From: Dryococelus australis
Lineage: Eukaryota; Arthropoda; Insecta; Phasmatodea; Phasmatidae
Assembly (NCBI GenBank): GCA_029891345.1
Contig: CM057006.1
Coordinates: 40,771,056-40,835,055 of the forward strand
Direction of reading: 5' to 3'
Length of the DNA stretch: 64,000 nucleotides
Of this stretch, positions 46,800 through 59,286 are shown piece after piece. The translations under genes were made by a program, and so were the position numbers. Numbering within the stretch: position 1 is the stretch's first letter; every line of letters starts with the position of its first letter. The notes under the pieces are model-generated. The model ran no database searches. It saw nothing but the letters and a program-made list of their open reading frames with translations, and had not been told where the DNA came from.

Positions 46800-48630
46800 C
46801 GTCGTTTTGGCTATATCATTTACATATAAGTTTATTGTTTATTTTCCACACTTTTAGATTTGTGTACTATTTTCTGTACGAACGTATGTAAATACTGTCA
46901 CACATATAACCCAAGTAATTTCAATTTATGTATTTATTAATTTTCTTGCATATTTCGTTTCTATTCTTATTCTCAGATTTAGGGCTTTTGCTTTATTTGT
47001 ACTGTGGCAATCATATATTGTTTAACTTCAGTAGGGTAGCTGGTTTACGTTTTTATATTTTTCTTATGTGCAATCAATTCAATTTTTTTTGGTCTTGTTT
47101 TGTGAATATTTCTGATTTTATTAAATTTTTGTATCCATTTCGAAACCCTATATTCTAGGATATTCAAGAAGTTAGGCCGTTGAAAGTGGTTCATGAGGTG
47201 GGTTTGAATGCTTTTAGCTTATTATTGGCCCACAGGTTTAAACCCCGACTTGTGATTGGCTGGAATGGCAGACCTCTTAATTTAGCTCCAGTCAATCTTG
47301 CTTAACGCTCTCTCTTCCATCAGCAGCCATACCAGATAGGCGTAGGAGAGTACTACCTTCGCCTGTAAGTGGGCGAAGGGCAGGGGTTTTGATTAGCTTT
47401 TAGGGCGTTTCTATACTTCCCTCGACTCCAGATTTATATATTGTTTGATACCAGCACATAAAGAGTGCTTTAATTGCTCTTCCGCTAGGTTAATGAGTTA
47501 GGAGGTAGAGAAGTAGCATAGTACGACGTAGCGTATCTTTTTTCATATTGTAATTTTACGTCGTAAAGCACTCTAATCGACCCTGCAATGCATCGAGAGC
47601 CATCTACGAGCCCTGTCCTACATAATAAAGATGAATCCAGCTGCGAGAGCGACGAGATTACCCTGAAAATCAGGTTGACAAATTAGTATTAATTTCGCGG
47701 AGCAGAATCGACGATCATTACGGCAAGTGTAGTCCGCCATATTGAATGCTATAAGTACTGTTTGACCCATCATTAAAGTTTGCTCACGGGAGACCAGAGA
47801 CAGATTCCCAGTGCCCTACCGAGCTAGATACAGTAATTTAAAACATTTAATCAAGTGCCTCATATTATTTTAGTAATCTGAGAAACAGTACATTTTGATT
47901 AAATTTAATTTTTGCGAATGAACATGGACTTTGACCCTGGCAAATCAAAACGTTAACTTGGGGATAATTTATTCTAGGCATGGCCACTTTTCAACTGCAA
48001 ATAGGAGTGTAATGTTTTCCATAAGTTCTTTGCTAATTGCCACCAGGATTTTTCAAACCCCAGTTTTAGAAAAGTTGAAAGAATTCTAATAAATATCAAC
48101 AGTTAAAGCAGTTATGCCAGGTGTCCGTTGTTTCTCAGTAGCGTTGCATTTTCCCATGTTCCTCGTATCAGTGATTTCATGTTAGTTTTTCATTATCTCG
48201 GGACTTGTGCCAAGGGATCTTGTATACACACGTGTGTCTATGTAAAGTGTGTTTAGCTTTGACGGAGTATTCCCTGCTCGGCCCAGACTAGCGCTGGGCG
48301 CACAAGTGATTACTAACATGGTGGTTGGTAATGGTATGTTCCAGAGTGAATGCGAATACCATAGGTAGTTTGGTCCGGGCTGGTGTCGAAGAAGCGAGCC
48401 AGCATAAATATCTGTTTACTTATCAGCGAGAGTGAGTCTGGCAAGAACTTTTTTACAATTATAAGTTTATGCGCCAAAGAACCCAGCTAACTAACCAACT
48501 TGGGTAACCGCTGCAATCTACATACACACAGTCTCCTGTTCCGCGTGTGATATACTCTACATAATGTATGCACACTGTGAGACGTACACACAACATATAA
48601 TATTCTACAGAATTCTGCATACTTTACATT
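46800..48630. other. Insertion in the left arm of the foldback element
   Basis: About 1.8 kb that interrupts the ~115-bp tandem units of the left arm and is absent from the right arm. It includes a block at 47170-47700 with different composition and ACATAATAAAGATGAATCCA near 47620, which could be part of an LTR. I could not assign it. Confidence 0.4.
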
Positions 48631-48639
48631 GAATGACGT

Positions 48640-49360
48640 TAGAAACGAAAGTTCGAGAAAAAGCCCACAAAAGTCAGTAAGCAGAATACTACCGCCATAT
48701 TACTATATTATTATACTACCGCAGACTACCTCAACCTTAACTCCACGACCTCAAATGACCTTGAAAAACAAAAACCAGGAAAAATAAATCAAAGTAACAG
48801 CATATTACATTACAGACCATTACCGCCATATTGTATGCAGACTACCTTGAAATTGACCTCATGATCTAGAAAAAACTCGAGTAAAAAACATAAAGGTCAA
48901 CAAGCATATTACAATACAGACGAATGCCCCCATATTAGATTCAGACTAACTCGAGATTGATCCCATGACCTTGAATGATCTAGAAAACAAAAATTCTAGA
49001 AAAAATATATATCAAATTCAACAAGCATATTACATTACACATTACTACCAACATATTAGATGAAGACTACCTCGACCTTGACCCCATGACCTTGAAAACA
49101 AAAACTCGAAAAAAATTATGAAACAGTCAACAAGCATATTGCATTACAGAATATTGCCACCATATTAGATGCAGACTAACTCGACCTTGAATCTATGACC
49201 TTGAATGACCATGAAAACGAAACCCGAGAAAAAGTACATAATAATCAGCAAACATAATACATTAAAGACTACTACCACCATATTAGATGCAGGTTACCTC
49301 GACCTTTTACCCCGTGAAATTGAATGACCTTGAAAACAAAAACTCGAGAAAAAATCTATG
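48640..49360. repeat. ~115-bp tandem units, left arm
   Basis: About six units, each with CCACCATATTAGATGCAGAC, then TACCTCGACCTTGACCCCAT, GACCTTGAATGACCTTGAAA and ACTCGAGAAAAA. Two more units lie at 46575-46790. Confidence 0.85.
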
Positions 49361-50175
49361 CGAAGAGGCAGAAGCTAGCCGAGACAATGCATCTTTCACA
49401 GCATCCGTTGTCAAACTAAACCTCTCAGCCGACCTCCCAAACTGCTTATTACATACGAATATGGAAGCCCTATGACATCATATTGACATTGAACCAACCA
49501 TACTGCGCTATTAATACGTTGTGCAGACACCAATCCCCCCAAACATTCACAAGCTTTACACCAATTCACCCAATTATCCACAATTTTCACACAAATCAAC
49601 CCAATCAATCACAATCTTTACACCAATCCACCACAGTCATTCACAATCTTTATGCCAATCCACCCAATTTTTCACAATCCAGTGGTGGTGCTGGAGGTTT
49701 GCAAAAGTTTGATGGAAATATTTCTAAAGATTGATCAAAGGATTGGGATTGGGAATGCAGTGCTGATTGCGGTGCTGGTTGTGATTGTGGTGCTAAGTGC
49801 GGTGCTGATTGCGATTGTGGTGCTAATTTATGTGTGTGTGTGTGTGTGTGAAGCGGGGGGGGGGGGGGCAGAGATCCGCAAGTTAAAATAAATTCCCTAT
49901 ATTTTAAAATAAAATTATGTAGTCCTACCTCCAAAAGCTGAATGGCGAACATTTTATTTAATAATCTTGCTTTCAAAAAGTATATATCCAGGTCCCTCGG
50001 CATATTTTATTGCTTCCTGGGTAAACTGTAATTACACTTCGCAATAAAAGTGCCCAGAACTACAGCAGGCTTCCACTACGCTTCGCCATTGGTCGATGTG
50101 CAACATGGACTTTGAACTGAACAATGTATAACCACGACAAGACACCACCATGCTCCCCAATAACATTCATCGTCG

Positions 50176-51380
50176 CGTGAAAATAACCTTCTCATGCCGA
50201 CATGCATTTTTAACATAGGTAAAAACTCGATCGCAGAATCGGCACTGACGGCAACCAGTTAGCGATTATGCAGCTTGTAGTTCCGTGATCGTCGAGGTCA
50301 AAAGGCAGCCCTCCATATTCGCAATTCATCTTCGCGGTATGGGAGCACTCTAAAATAAAACCCACAGAAGAAAACACACAGATACTTATGTAACAACATG
50401 TTATTTAAATATGCTTGTAGGCATATGTATATATAAGTACAGAAATTTGAATTAATTTGATATGTACATATTTATATACTTATACATAATTATAAATAAA
50501 TTAAATTTGAAAACAATTTTATATTTACATACCTATATCTACATAACTGTTGTAACACCTGGTTTTTCTTCCTAATTTGATGAATGGTGTTAGCGTAATT
50601 TGAATATCACAAGTGGTACATAATATGTAAAGTTTTATCTAGTTCAACAGGGAAAAATTGTTGTATAAATGCTAAACAGATCCCTTAGTTGTAAATTTGT
50701 GATATTTGACCCTGTATTGATCTATGATGTTTTCTTTTGCCAACTGTTTTTTAATGCAATGTTAGGAACGTTTTAAGGTTGTTCTAAAAAGTATTAGTTT
50801 ATGAATTCAAATAAGTAAGAGGTTCCGATTTAATGAGTTTTTACTGAAGTTAAATTAATATTTATGATTAATTTCTAGAAGTGTTCTTTTTATCATTAAA
50901 TGTTGTCAATTACAAGATACAGAAGTATGTAAAACAACAAAGTAACTATATAATATTGAGTCGTCAGTAGCAAACGTGTCGACGACGAACTTTCAAAGAG
51001 ATTGAGAACTTCGTCATTTGGTTTTCCGAATAGCTTCTGGTCAGACACTATCATCCATTTTCTGAAGAAGGTACGTCACGAGGAATAGTTCCACCTTCGG
51101 GAAACACGGTCACCGGTCGACTCCAGGACCGTGAATGAAGGAAGGATGTCGGACTACCTATGCCGTCATGGAATCGCAGTCGACAGGCAGTTGTGATGTA
51201 CCAGATTCGAACCCAGAAGGAGAACCGCAGATCTAGCTGTGGACTACTTTTTTTTCTCATCAACAGATAAGTCCAGCGTACACCATATTAATTATGAACC
51301 TTTCGCGAATGCTAATTAGTAGTCAGTTTTCGAAGGGTGTTCCCGAAAGTTAATTGGAGTTCATTTCTTATCTATGACTG

Positions 51381-51455
<75 letters not shown>

Positions 51456-51863
51456 TTGTACATTCCGTAATATTATTCTGTTATGGTAGAAAGTTAAATG
51501 TTGTGCACTTTGATTTGTCGGAGATTGTGCCATATTAATTTTTTTATTTTAACAGTTCAGGGTAGTAGCACTGAATTTTACACTGTATATAAATAAATTA
51601 AATTGAAAATAATTTTGTATTGCATCAATATTACTTTAAATGCATATAATAATAATAATAATTAGTAAACATAATATTAATTTTATACATATATACACCT
51701 ATATGTAAGCAATAAATTTAAAATAATTTTATATTCGCAAATTTATATACTTATACATATTTATTTACCTATTCATAATTCTGTAGAAAATAAATTGAAA
51801 TTAATTTTGTAATAACATATTTACATGTACGTATATATATATATGTATGTGTGTATATATATA

Positions 51864-51952
<89 letters not shown>
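50176..51952. other. Loop of the foldback element
   Basis: AT-rich, with a long (TA)n run at 51384-51451 and another mixed TA/TG run from 51834. The 51051-51263 frame on the minus strand has no recognised family. No transposase is visible. Confidence 0.5.
51384..51451. repeat. (TA)n microsatellite
   Basis: About 34 pure TA repeats. Confidence 0.95.

Positions 51953-51954
<2 letters not shown>
51834..51954. repeat. (TA)n/(TG)n microsatellite
   Basis: TA repeats interrupted by two TGTGTG blocks, ending in ACACAC. Confidence 0.95.
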
Positions 51955-51955
<1 letters not shown>

Positions 51956-52789
51956 ATGAACAATTGGCAAGCATGGTGGTGGCCTGTCGTGGTATGCATT
52001 GTTCAGTACAAAGTCCATGTTGCGCATCGACCAATGGCGAAGTGTAGTGGGAGCCTGCTGTAGTTCTGGGCACTTTTATTGCGAAGTGTAAATACAGTTT
52101 ACCCAGGAAGCGATGAAATGTACTGAGGGACCTGGATATATACTTTTTTTACGAGTGGTATTATTGAATAAAGTGTTCGCCTTTCATCTTTTTGAAGTAT
52201 ATAATATTTTTAAATAGAGAGAATTAATTTTAACTTGCGACCCACACACACACACACACACACACACATACCGCACTTAACACCACAATCGAAATCAGCA
52301 CCACACTTAGCACCACAATCACAATCAGAACAGCAATCAGCACTGCAATCCCAATCCCAATCCCCATCTTTCGAACAATCTTTAGAAAGATTTCCATCAA
52401 TCTTCAGCAATCCTACACCACTACCACCACCACCACCACTGGATTGTGAAAGATTGTGAAATATTGTGAAATATTGGGTGGATTGGCATAAAGATTGTGA
52501 ATTATTGTGGCAGATTGGTGTAAAGGTTATGAATGATTGGGTGGATTGGTGAAACATTGTGCATGGTTGGGTGAATTGGTGTAAATGTAGTGAATGTTTG
52601 GAGGATTTGTGTCTGCACAATGTATTAATAGTGCAGTATTGTTGGTTCAATGTCATTATGCCATCATAGGGCTTGCACACTGGTATATTATAAGTAGTTG
52701 GGAGGTCGGCAGAGAGGCTTAGTTTGACAACGGATGCTGTGAAAGATACATAGTCTTAGCTAGCTTCTGCCTCTACACATAGATTTCTC

Positions 52790-53765
52790 TGCTTTCTATG
52801 CTTGCTGACTATTATATATTCTTTCTCGAGTTTTCGTTTTCAAGGTCATTCAATCATGGTTAAGATATTCTGCATCTTATATGGTAGCAGTAGTGTGTAA
52901 TGTAATATTCTTGTTGAATTTTATGTATTTTCCTCAAATTTTTATTTTCAAGTACATTCAAGGTCATGGTGTAAATTCAAGTTGTTATACATCCAATCAG
53001 GTGGCCGTAGTCTGTAATATAATATACTTGTTGCTTTTCATGAATTTCTACCCTGGTTTGTTTTCAAGTTCATTCAAGGTCGTGAGGTCAAAGTCGAGGT
53101 AGTCTGCATCTAATATGGCGGTAGTAGTCACTAATGTAATAATATGTTTGTTGACTTTTATGAATTCTTCTCTGGTTTTTGTTTTAAGGTCACCCAAGTC
53201 GTGGAGTCAAGGTCGATGTAATCTGCATTTACTATGGCTGCAGTAGTCTGTAATGTATTATGCTTGCTGACTTTTATGGATTTTTCTCAAGTTTTTGTTT
53301 TCAAGGTCATTCAAGGTCATGGGGTCAAGGAAAAGGTAGTCTGCATCTAACATGGCGGCAGTAGTTTTTAATGTATTATGCTTGCTGACTTTCATGAATT
53401 TTTCGTGTTTTTTCAAGGTCATTCAAGGCTATGGGGTCAAGGTCAATGTTGTCCCTATCTAATATGGCGGTATTAGTCTGTAATGTATTATGCTTGCTGA
53501 TGTTTATGTAGTTTTCTCGAGATTTTGTATTGAAGGTCATTCAAGTTCATTGGGTCAAGGTCATGGTAGTCTGCATCTAATATGACAGGAGTAGACCGTA
53601 ATATCATATGCTTGTTGACTTTTGTTTTTTTCTCGAGTTTTTGTTTTCCAAGTCATTCAAGGTCATGGGCTCATGGTAGAGGTAGTGAGCATCTAATATG
53701 GTGGATGAATGATGGTGGTCGCTTACCAAAATGGTGGAATGGGTATGGGGTAGTAGTGATCAGTG
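52790..53765. repeat. ~115-bp tandem units, right arm
   Basis: About eight units in the opposite orientation to the left arm, with TTCAAGGTCATTCAAGGTCA, TGGGGTCAAGGTCGAGGTAG and TCTGCATCTAATATGGCGGT. Spacing between successive ATGGCGG cores is about 113-118 bp. Confidence 0.85.
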
Positions 53766-54758
53766 GTAAATTTAGCTATTTTAAAATACTTTTCAATAAT
53801 TTTTAAGAATACATTTTTAATATTATTTTATTAATTTTTAATTATAGATTTTTTGGAATTTTTGAAATTTTCATGTTTTTTTATTTTTATTTTTTATTTT
53901 AGGGTTCAAGCTCAAAGTCAAAGGTCATGCTCTTCTGGCTCGGTGTACTTAATTATTCTAGCCAGAGACGCTAATCTCTTTCACTTACTCCAGGAAAAAT
54001 TGGAATTTTTGTGGATCCTTTTGAATATTTATTTTCTAATTTTTAATATTTTTTTTCGGAATTTTCGAATTTTTTTTTTTTACAATTGTTTGGATTTATT
54101 CAGGATTTTTTAAAAGGCTTTTCACAATTTTTTAGGTTTTCTGAGGTCAAAGGTCAAGTGTCAAGGTCAGTGGTAATGGGTCAGGGTTAAATGATCAATT
54201 ACAGACAAGATGGCGGTTGGGTTACAAAACAACATGGCAGCTACCCGGCTCTGAGCTCCGTGTCTTGATGGCATTGGCTACTAAGGAACTTTTCCCTTCT
54301 ACTCGCTATACTATAGAAAAGTTCTAGGAACTCATTTTGTAATTTTTCTAAATTAATATTACTTTTATAATAAAATGTGAAGTTTACTATAAACTTGTTA
54401 TAGACATGATAGTGATAGATTTGTAAAGCAGTAGAAGTTTGAAGGTGTAAGATGTTTTGAGCCCAATATGCTTTTGTCCATATTACCAACAGGTAGTATC
54501 TAAAAAGTGTAATGGTTCTACTTGTAAACAATAAAATTTAGGAAAATGAAAACAATACATTATGCAAAAAAAAAAAAACAATTAGTTGCCTAGGCAATAA
54601 ATACACAAATTATAGACTTCTTCCAACTTCACTGGCTACCATGAAACCTGCAAATGGATATACCTGCTTTAGGGACTCCACTAAAAATTTAAAAGAAGAA
54701 TTTATACCGCTGTTTGTAAATTGTTAGAACATTTTCTAAGAAACGAGAGTAAGCACAA

Positions 54759-54906
<148 letters not shown>

Positions 54907-55365
54907 TTACACAAATCCCACATTCCTGGTCCCAAATACTCAAGCAATGAAGATGTCGTAATCTGCCCAAACAGCAATTCTATGAAACTACTATACAGTT
55001 ATTTGTTGGCCTGGAATGTGTAAATGGTTTTTAGATAGTTTCCTGTTCATGTATTCATCTTGTTTGGTTGGTTCCTCATATAATGGCCAGAAGCTGTTCA
55101 AACACACTATCATATACTTAGCACAAATTTTTAGTGTTGACAGTAATGGGTTTCTCAATTTTGTTGTGAAACTTGCAATAACTTTTGAGCTTACTCTGGC
55201 GTAATTGAAACAGAAAATAATTTAATTCACAAAATAAATTAGTCATGTAAAATATTTTTACTAACATATCTGTAATTCTAAAGCCATGTAAACTGGTTGA
55301 AATATGTTTTCTAGATATTGACAGATGTTTTAAAGTAGTCCCCTGTAAATTAACAACAGTCTTAT

Positions 55366-55700
55366 ACACTGAAGTGCCAGAAAAACTGGGATTCCACTCT
55401 AATACCATGTAGGTTTAAGTCTCAAACTTAGAGTTGCATAAACACAACGAAGCATGGACATCGTAAGCATTGTGTGGACAGTTGAACACCATGCCTCCCC
55501 GAGAACAAGCTACAATCAATAGGGTAATAGATTTTTCCTTTCAGTGGCTCGTTGAAGAGCATCACAGATATGCTTGATAATGTTCAAATCAGGCGACCAA
55601 TACGGCCATCACGTGTCCCTAAATTCAGATAAAGCATTTCTCCAACCAAACATGTGTTGGTACATTTTACTGTTGGGAGAGTACAGTCCCAATCTGAATG
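55366..55700 (-). mobile_element. Tc1-like fragment
   Basis: It begins ACACTGAAGTGCCAGAAAAA, a Tc1-type inverted end. Reading leftward on the minus strand gives YWSPDLNIIKHICDALQRAT, the transposase C-terminal signature, followed by stops. The other end was not located; 55700-56330 has open frames without recognisable similarity. Confidence 0.65.
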
Positions 55701-56329
55701 AACGCAAGACATGAATGGGTGTAACACATGTGAAAGGAGTGCATATCAAGCACAGTCATTTGTAGACGTACAAAGGTTCCTAATGTGGCTCAGGTGAATG
55801 ACCTCCATACCATTTCAGAGCCAACACTAGCCAGTACGGTGCTGTGTTCATGTGCATCATCCAAAGGCTTTTCTCCGTGTGTGGAGTCTTCCATATACCT
55901 ATTGGTTGGAAATATGACTTGTCAGATCTCTAGTTGTCACGTTTGCAGTGGTAGTGTTCCCAGCTTAGTGATATGCAGTTGGAAATGGTACTCTGGTAGG
56001 ATGTTCACTCCTAAAGCCCATATGCGAAGTACATTACACAGTGCTCACACTGCTGTTTAATATAGGTCTTGATATTAAACGTTACGTGCTCTACAGTTGT
56101 ATGAGAGTTACTTGAAATGAGACTTGACATCCAACATCGGTCACAATCAGTCATAAAAATTCAAACTTTGCCTAGCTTAATGAAAAGATGTGACTTGTCT
56201 TATGTCTTACAATTGCCACGTAGAAAGTCACTTAATCATGACAACCTACCATCCTTGCCATGCAAGCAGTTCCATGAGAGCTTTCGTTTTGGTTATGTAG
56301 ATGTTGGGTTCATCACTTGATGTGCAAGA

Positions 56330-57035
56330 GGACACTGCTGTGTAGTTCACATGATCTTGTCTATTTCAGTTTTTTAGCACATCAGTGAATTCTTTTCAGT
56401 TATCATTTCCAAACAGATTTGTTGACAAAACGGTGGTTGGTTTAACAAAAGTAAGTTTGTGTGATATGGTAGTAATAAATATCTCATCGCCATTCCTGGG
56501 TAACAAATATCATTTAGTTTAATGATAATGTGTAAATAATGGATTTGTTAAGCTCCATTTTTAATTTTATTTTATTATTAAAACTTTCTCCCATTTCAGA
56601 TCTATTTGTATTATTGACTTATGAGGTAATAAAAATAGGGGAGGTGGGGACAGTTTAGGGGTAGAAAACGCGTCGTCAATGCGATATTTGGTTTTAAATT
56701 GTTGGTCTTCCAAATATTTAAGGCAATATTTCATACATTGTGTAACATAGTATGTATGGAATTCATATTAACCGTTGAACTGCGTTTATTGTAAAATACT
56801 GTAATCCTAATCTATGTGATTGCTTCACAAAGGCATGGCATTAACTTAAAAATTATTTATCAGAATGCAAATTTGTTTTATCTTTTAATACTGGTATTCA
56901 CATGCGGTGTACACTCCAGCTTTTTACAGTACTCCTTGTGGTGATTGTAAGTCTATAAAGTCAATCATGGTGCATAATTTATGCATCACCTTTATTGTAA
57001 CTTGTGTCAGGAGAACTGAGAAGTGCACATGATTT
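56330..57035. other. Intergenic, unassigned
   Basis: AT-rich DNA downstream of gene A, with no recognised gene or named repeat. Confidence 0.4.
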
Positions 57036-57291
57036 AGAGTGGAGTGGAGAGATTTTGGCCTCTCTTAACAACGATGTCTTGAGAGCCTAGGGTGATTGAG
57101 GTGAGTATGAAGCAGCGCCGGAATGAAAGGGTGGGAGAAACGGGAGATCCCCGAGAAAACCCGCTGATAGCCGGCATCGTCCTGCACGATTCCCACGTGC
57201 GAAAATGCGGAGTGAACCAGCCGGAGATTGAGCCCGGATCGCCTTGGTGGCAGGCGAGCAGGGTAACCGCTAAACCATTGCGGCCCCACCT
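57036..57291 (-). repeat. tRNA-derived SINE copy 6
   Basis: Well-preserved minus-strand copy: tail GAGAGATTTTGGCCTCTCTT, head GGTAACCGCTAAACCATTGC plus GGCCCC. It lies 160 bp beyond the stop codon of gene A and may fall in its 3' UTR. Confidence 0.8.
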
Positions 57292-57451
57292 CATTTAGAC
57301 ACAGAAAGGGTTTACCAATGCAAAGTTTACTTTAGAATGTACCAGAAAAGAATTTTTGAATGAAAATATAATTTTTTCTCAAAAATATAGTAAAGTATAA
57401 AAAACTATTGCTGAAGGAATGTTCTTACGATTCACGCTGTGATTGGTAAAA

Positions 57452-59286
57452 TCAAGACATACTGTTCACATGTGGAATCAAACTTTTAACTTCAGAACAG
57501 TGTTCAGAACCTAATGGAAGAATTATATTTTCTGTAATGCCACTTTGGAGAGCTTTCAAGCTCATTCCAATGGCATAAAATTCATTGACTGGTTCTGCAA
57601 TAGCATTTGAATCATCTGGGGACATTTCTATTTTCTGTTTGATCTGTGGCAACATTAGCCTTGAAGGATGATTACTGTTTCTATACAAATTGCTGTATTG
57701 AGGGGCAAATCTAAATTTCTTGGTGGTAAAGGAGATATTGCAGTTTTCAGTAGGTCTTGATTTTAACACAGCATTTTCTTGTAACATGCTGAGGTATGAA
57801 ATGCTTGTATTCCACAGACTTTTAGGTTGATCACCTGAACATATGTCCTCTGTTGAGACTTGGGATCCCCTCAGTTCAAAGTCTGGTAATTCTTGATCTG
57901 TATGATATCTCTTGAGAATGTTCTTGATTACTTGTCTATGTGATAGACCATTATTCCAGGTGAATGGAAGCTTCTCAGAAGAAGAGTTTTTGGTATTTTT
58001 TGTTGTGTTTTCACTTTCTTTAAATATTTGCAATGTGTTTAATAGTTTTTCGTAACTAAGTTTTGTCTGTGCAAGTTTCTGTATCCACTGATTGTAAACC
58101 TCAGTTGCTCTCAGTGCAGAACCACTGTTTTTCCAGGTATTTGAATTGTGTTTTTTTATTTGGGAATCCTCATCACTTAAATGTCTGTCTTCTTTTTCAA
58201 CATCACGTACCCACAGTTTATCCATGCTATTTTCTTCTGTATTTTCTGATATTGTGTACAATTGTAATTTTGTCTGCATTGTAGTAGTATTTTCAGCCTG
58301 TTTGTGATATTGTGTAGGTAAGTTTGCTGCACCTCCAACAGAAGTATTTTTTTCCAAAATGTTTTTCCCTACAAAATTTGTATTGGACAAATGCTTAACT
58401 TTTTTGTCCATAATTTTTTCATTTTTTCTTGCAACCTCTTGTAAAACTTTACGAACTGGCATGGCTTCCCTTGTCTCCGTGATTACATTTGCTTGTTCTT
58501 GACTTCTCCACATAATTTTTTCTTTTATAACTTCAGCATGCTTGATTTCTTTGTCTTCGCCATACTTTTTGTGTATTGGTGATCTTCCATCTTTATTATT
58601 GTATGTTGGTGGTGATGATCCAGTTTCCTTAGTGTGTATAGGTGATATTTCAGTTTTATTGAAGACTTCTGGTGATGTTTCATTTTCATTGAAGTGTGTA
58701 TGTGATGTTTCATTTTTATTGAAGTGTGTTGGTGATGTTCCAATTTCGTTGAAGCGAGTTAGTGATGTTCCATTTTTATTGAGTTGTGTTGATAATGTTC
58801 CATTATTATTAATGCGTGTTGCTGATGTTTCATTTTTATTCATGTGTGTTGGCAATATTTTAGTTTTATTGCCATGTTTTGGTGATGCTCCAATTGTATT
58901 AAAGTAAGTTGGTGATATACCCTTATTTATCAGTTTTTCTGGAGAGGATAGCTGCTTTGTGATCACAAATTTAGTTTCCACATTGGAATTTAAATTAATT
59001 TTTTGGCAGTGTTGAAAATAATGTCTTGGTTTCTGAGCCAGCTGTAATGGTGATGTTGCAGTTCTATTCTGGTCATCAAAGATTCTATTTGACGTACTAC
59101 CATTTGTATGCCTAACTGTATTACATTTGTTGTCAGTATTTTTCAAAATTTTTTGTGTTGTGACGTGAGCTGCATTTTTCTCAGAAGTAACCTTTGATGT
59201 TTGTTCATTTTCAGCTGCCTCTTCAGATTTATTTTCATGACTTGCATCGTCACAGGAAAATATGGCTGTGCTGCATAGAAAGCTTT
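57452..59286 (-). CDS. TTLL3: TTLL3-like gene A, long low-complexity last exon
   Basis: This is an open frame of about 611 codons entered through the acceptor CTTTTTACAG, with a stop at 57452. The sequence is Asn/Thr/Lys/Ser-rich with no recognised domain. At about 58565-58915 it holds roughly eleven degenerate 10-residue repeats of the type SPTHFNKNET. Vertebrate TTLL3 also has a long divergent C-terminal tail, but no residue-level similarity is evident. The length of the open frame in AT-rich DNA argues that it is translated. It could alternatively be a separate gene, but no promoter or good start is visible. Confidence 0.7.

Larger units (their letters stand above)
46263..54312. mobile_element. 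~8-kb foldback-type inverted-repeat element
   Basis: The outer ends are inverted: left CTATAGTAGTGGGGAAAAGT...GCATAGAGCTCGGAG; right, on the other strand, CTATAGTATAGCGAGTAGAA...CACGGAGCTCAGAG. Further inward, matching blocks appear in opposite orientation in the same order: ~115-bp tandem units (48640-49360 versus 52800-53760), the GCATCCGTTGTCAAACTAAA block (49400 versus 52700), the ACAATC-rich block (49500-49830 versus 52270-52620), the CA/TG tract and the 'GGTCGATGTGCAACATGGAC' block (50090 versus 52010). The inner limits are about 50175 and 51953, leaving a 1.8-kb loop. The left arm is longer because 46.80-48.63 kb has no counterpart. No transposase gene was found. Confidence 0.75.

Noticed and set aside
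51769-52073. Ile/Tyr-rich open frames
   Set aside because: They are translations of (TA)n tracts; the same applies at 40536-40742 and 54689-55023.
52210-52680. 156-codon frame with a Cys/Asp-rich C-terminus as a gene
   Set aside because: It arises from inverted ACAATC-type repeats and a CA tract of the foldback element, and its mirror copy at 49.5-49.85 kb gives a similar frame.
58063-58907. Plus-strand Val/Ser-rich frames opposite the gene A tail
   Set aside because: They are antisense shadows of the repeat-bearing last exon.
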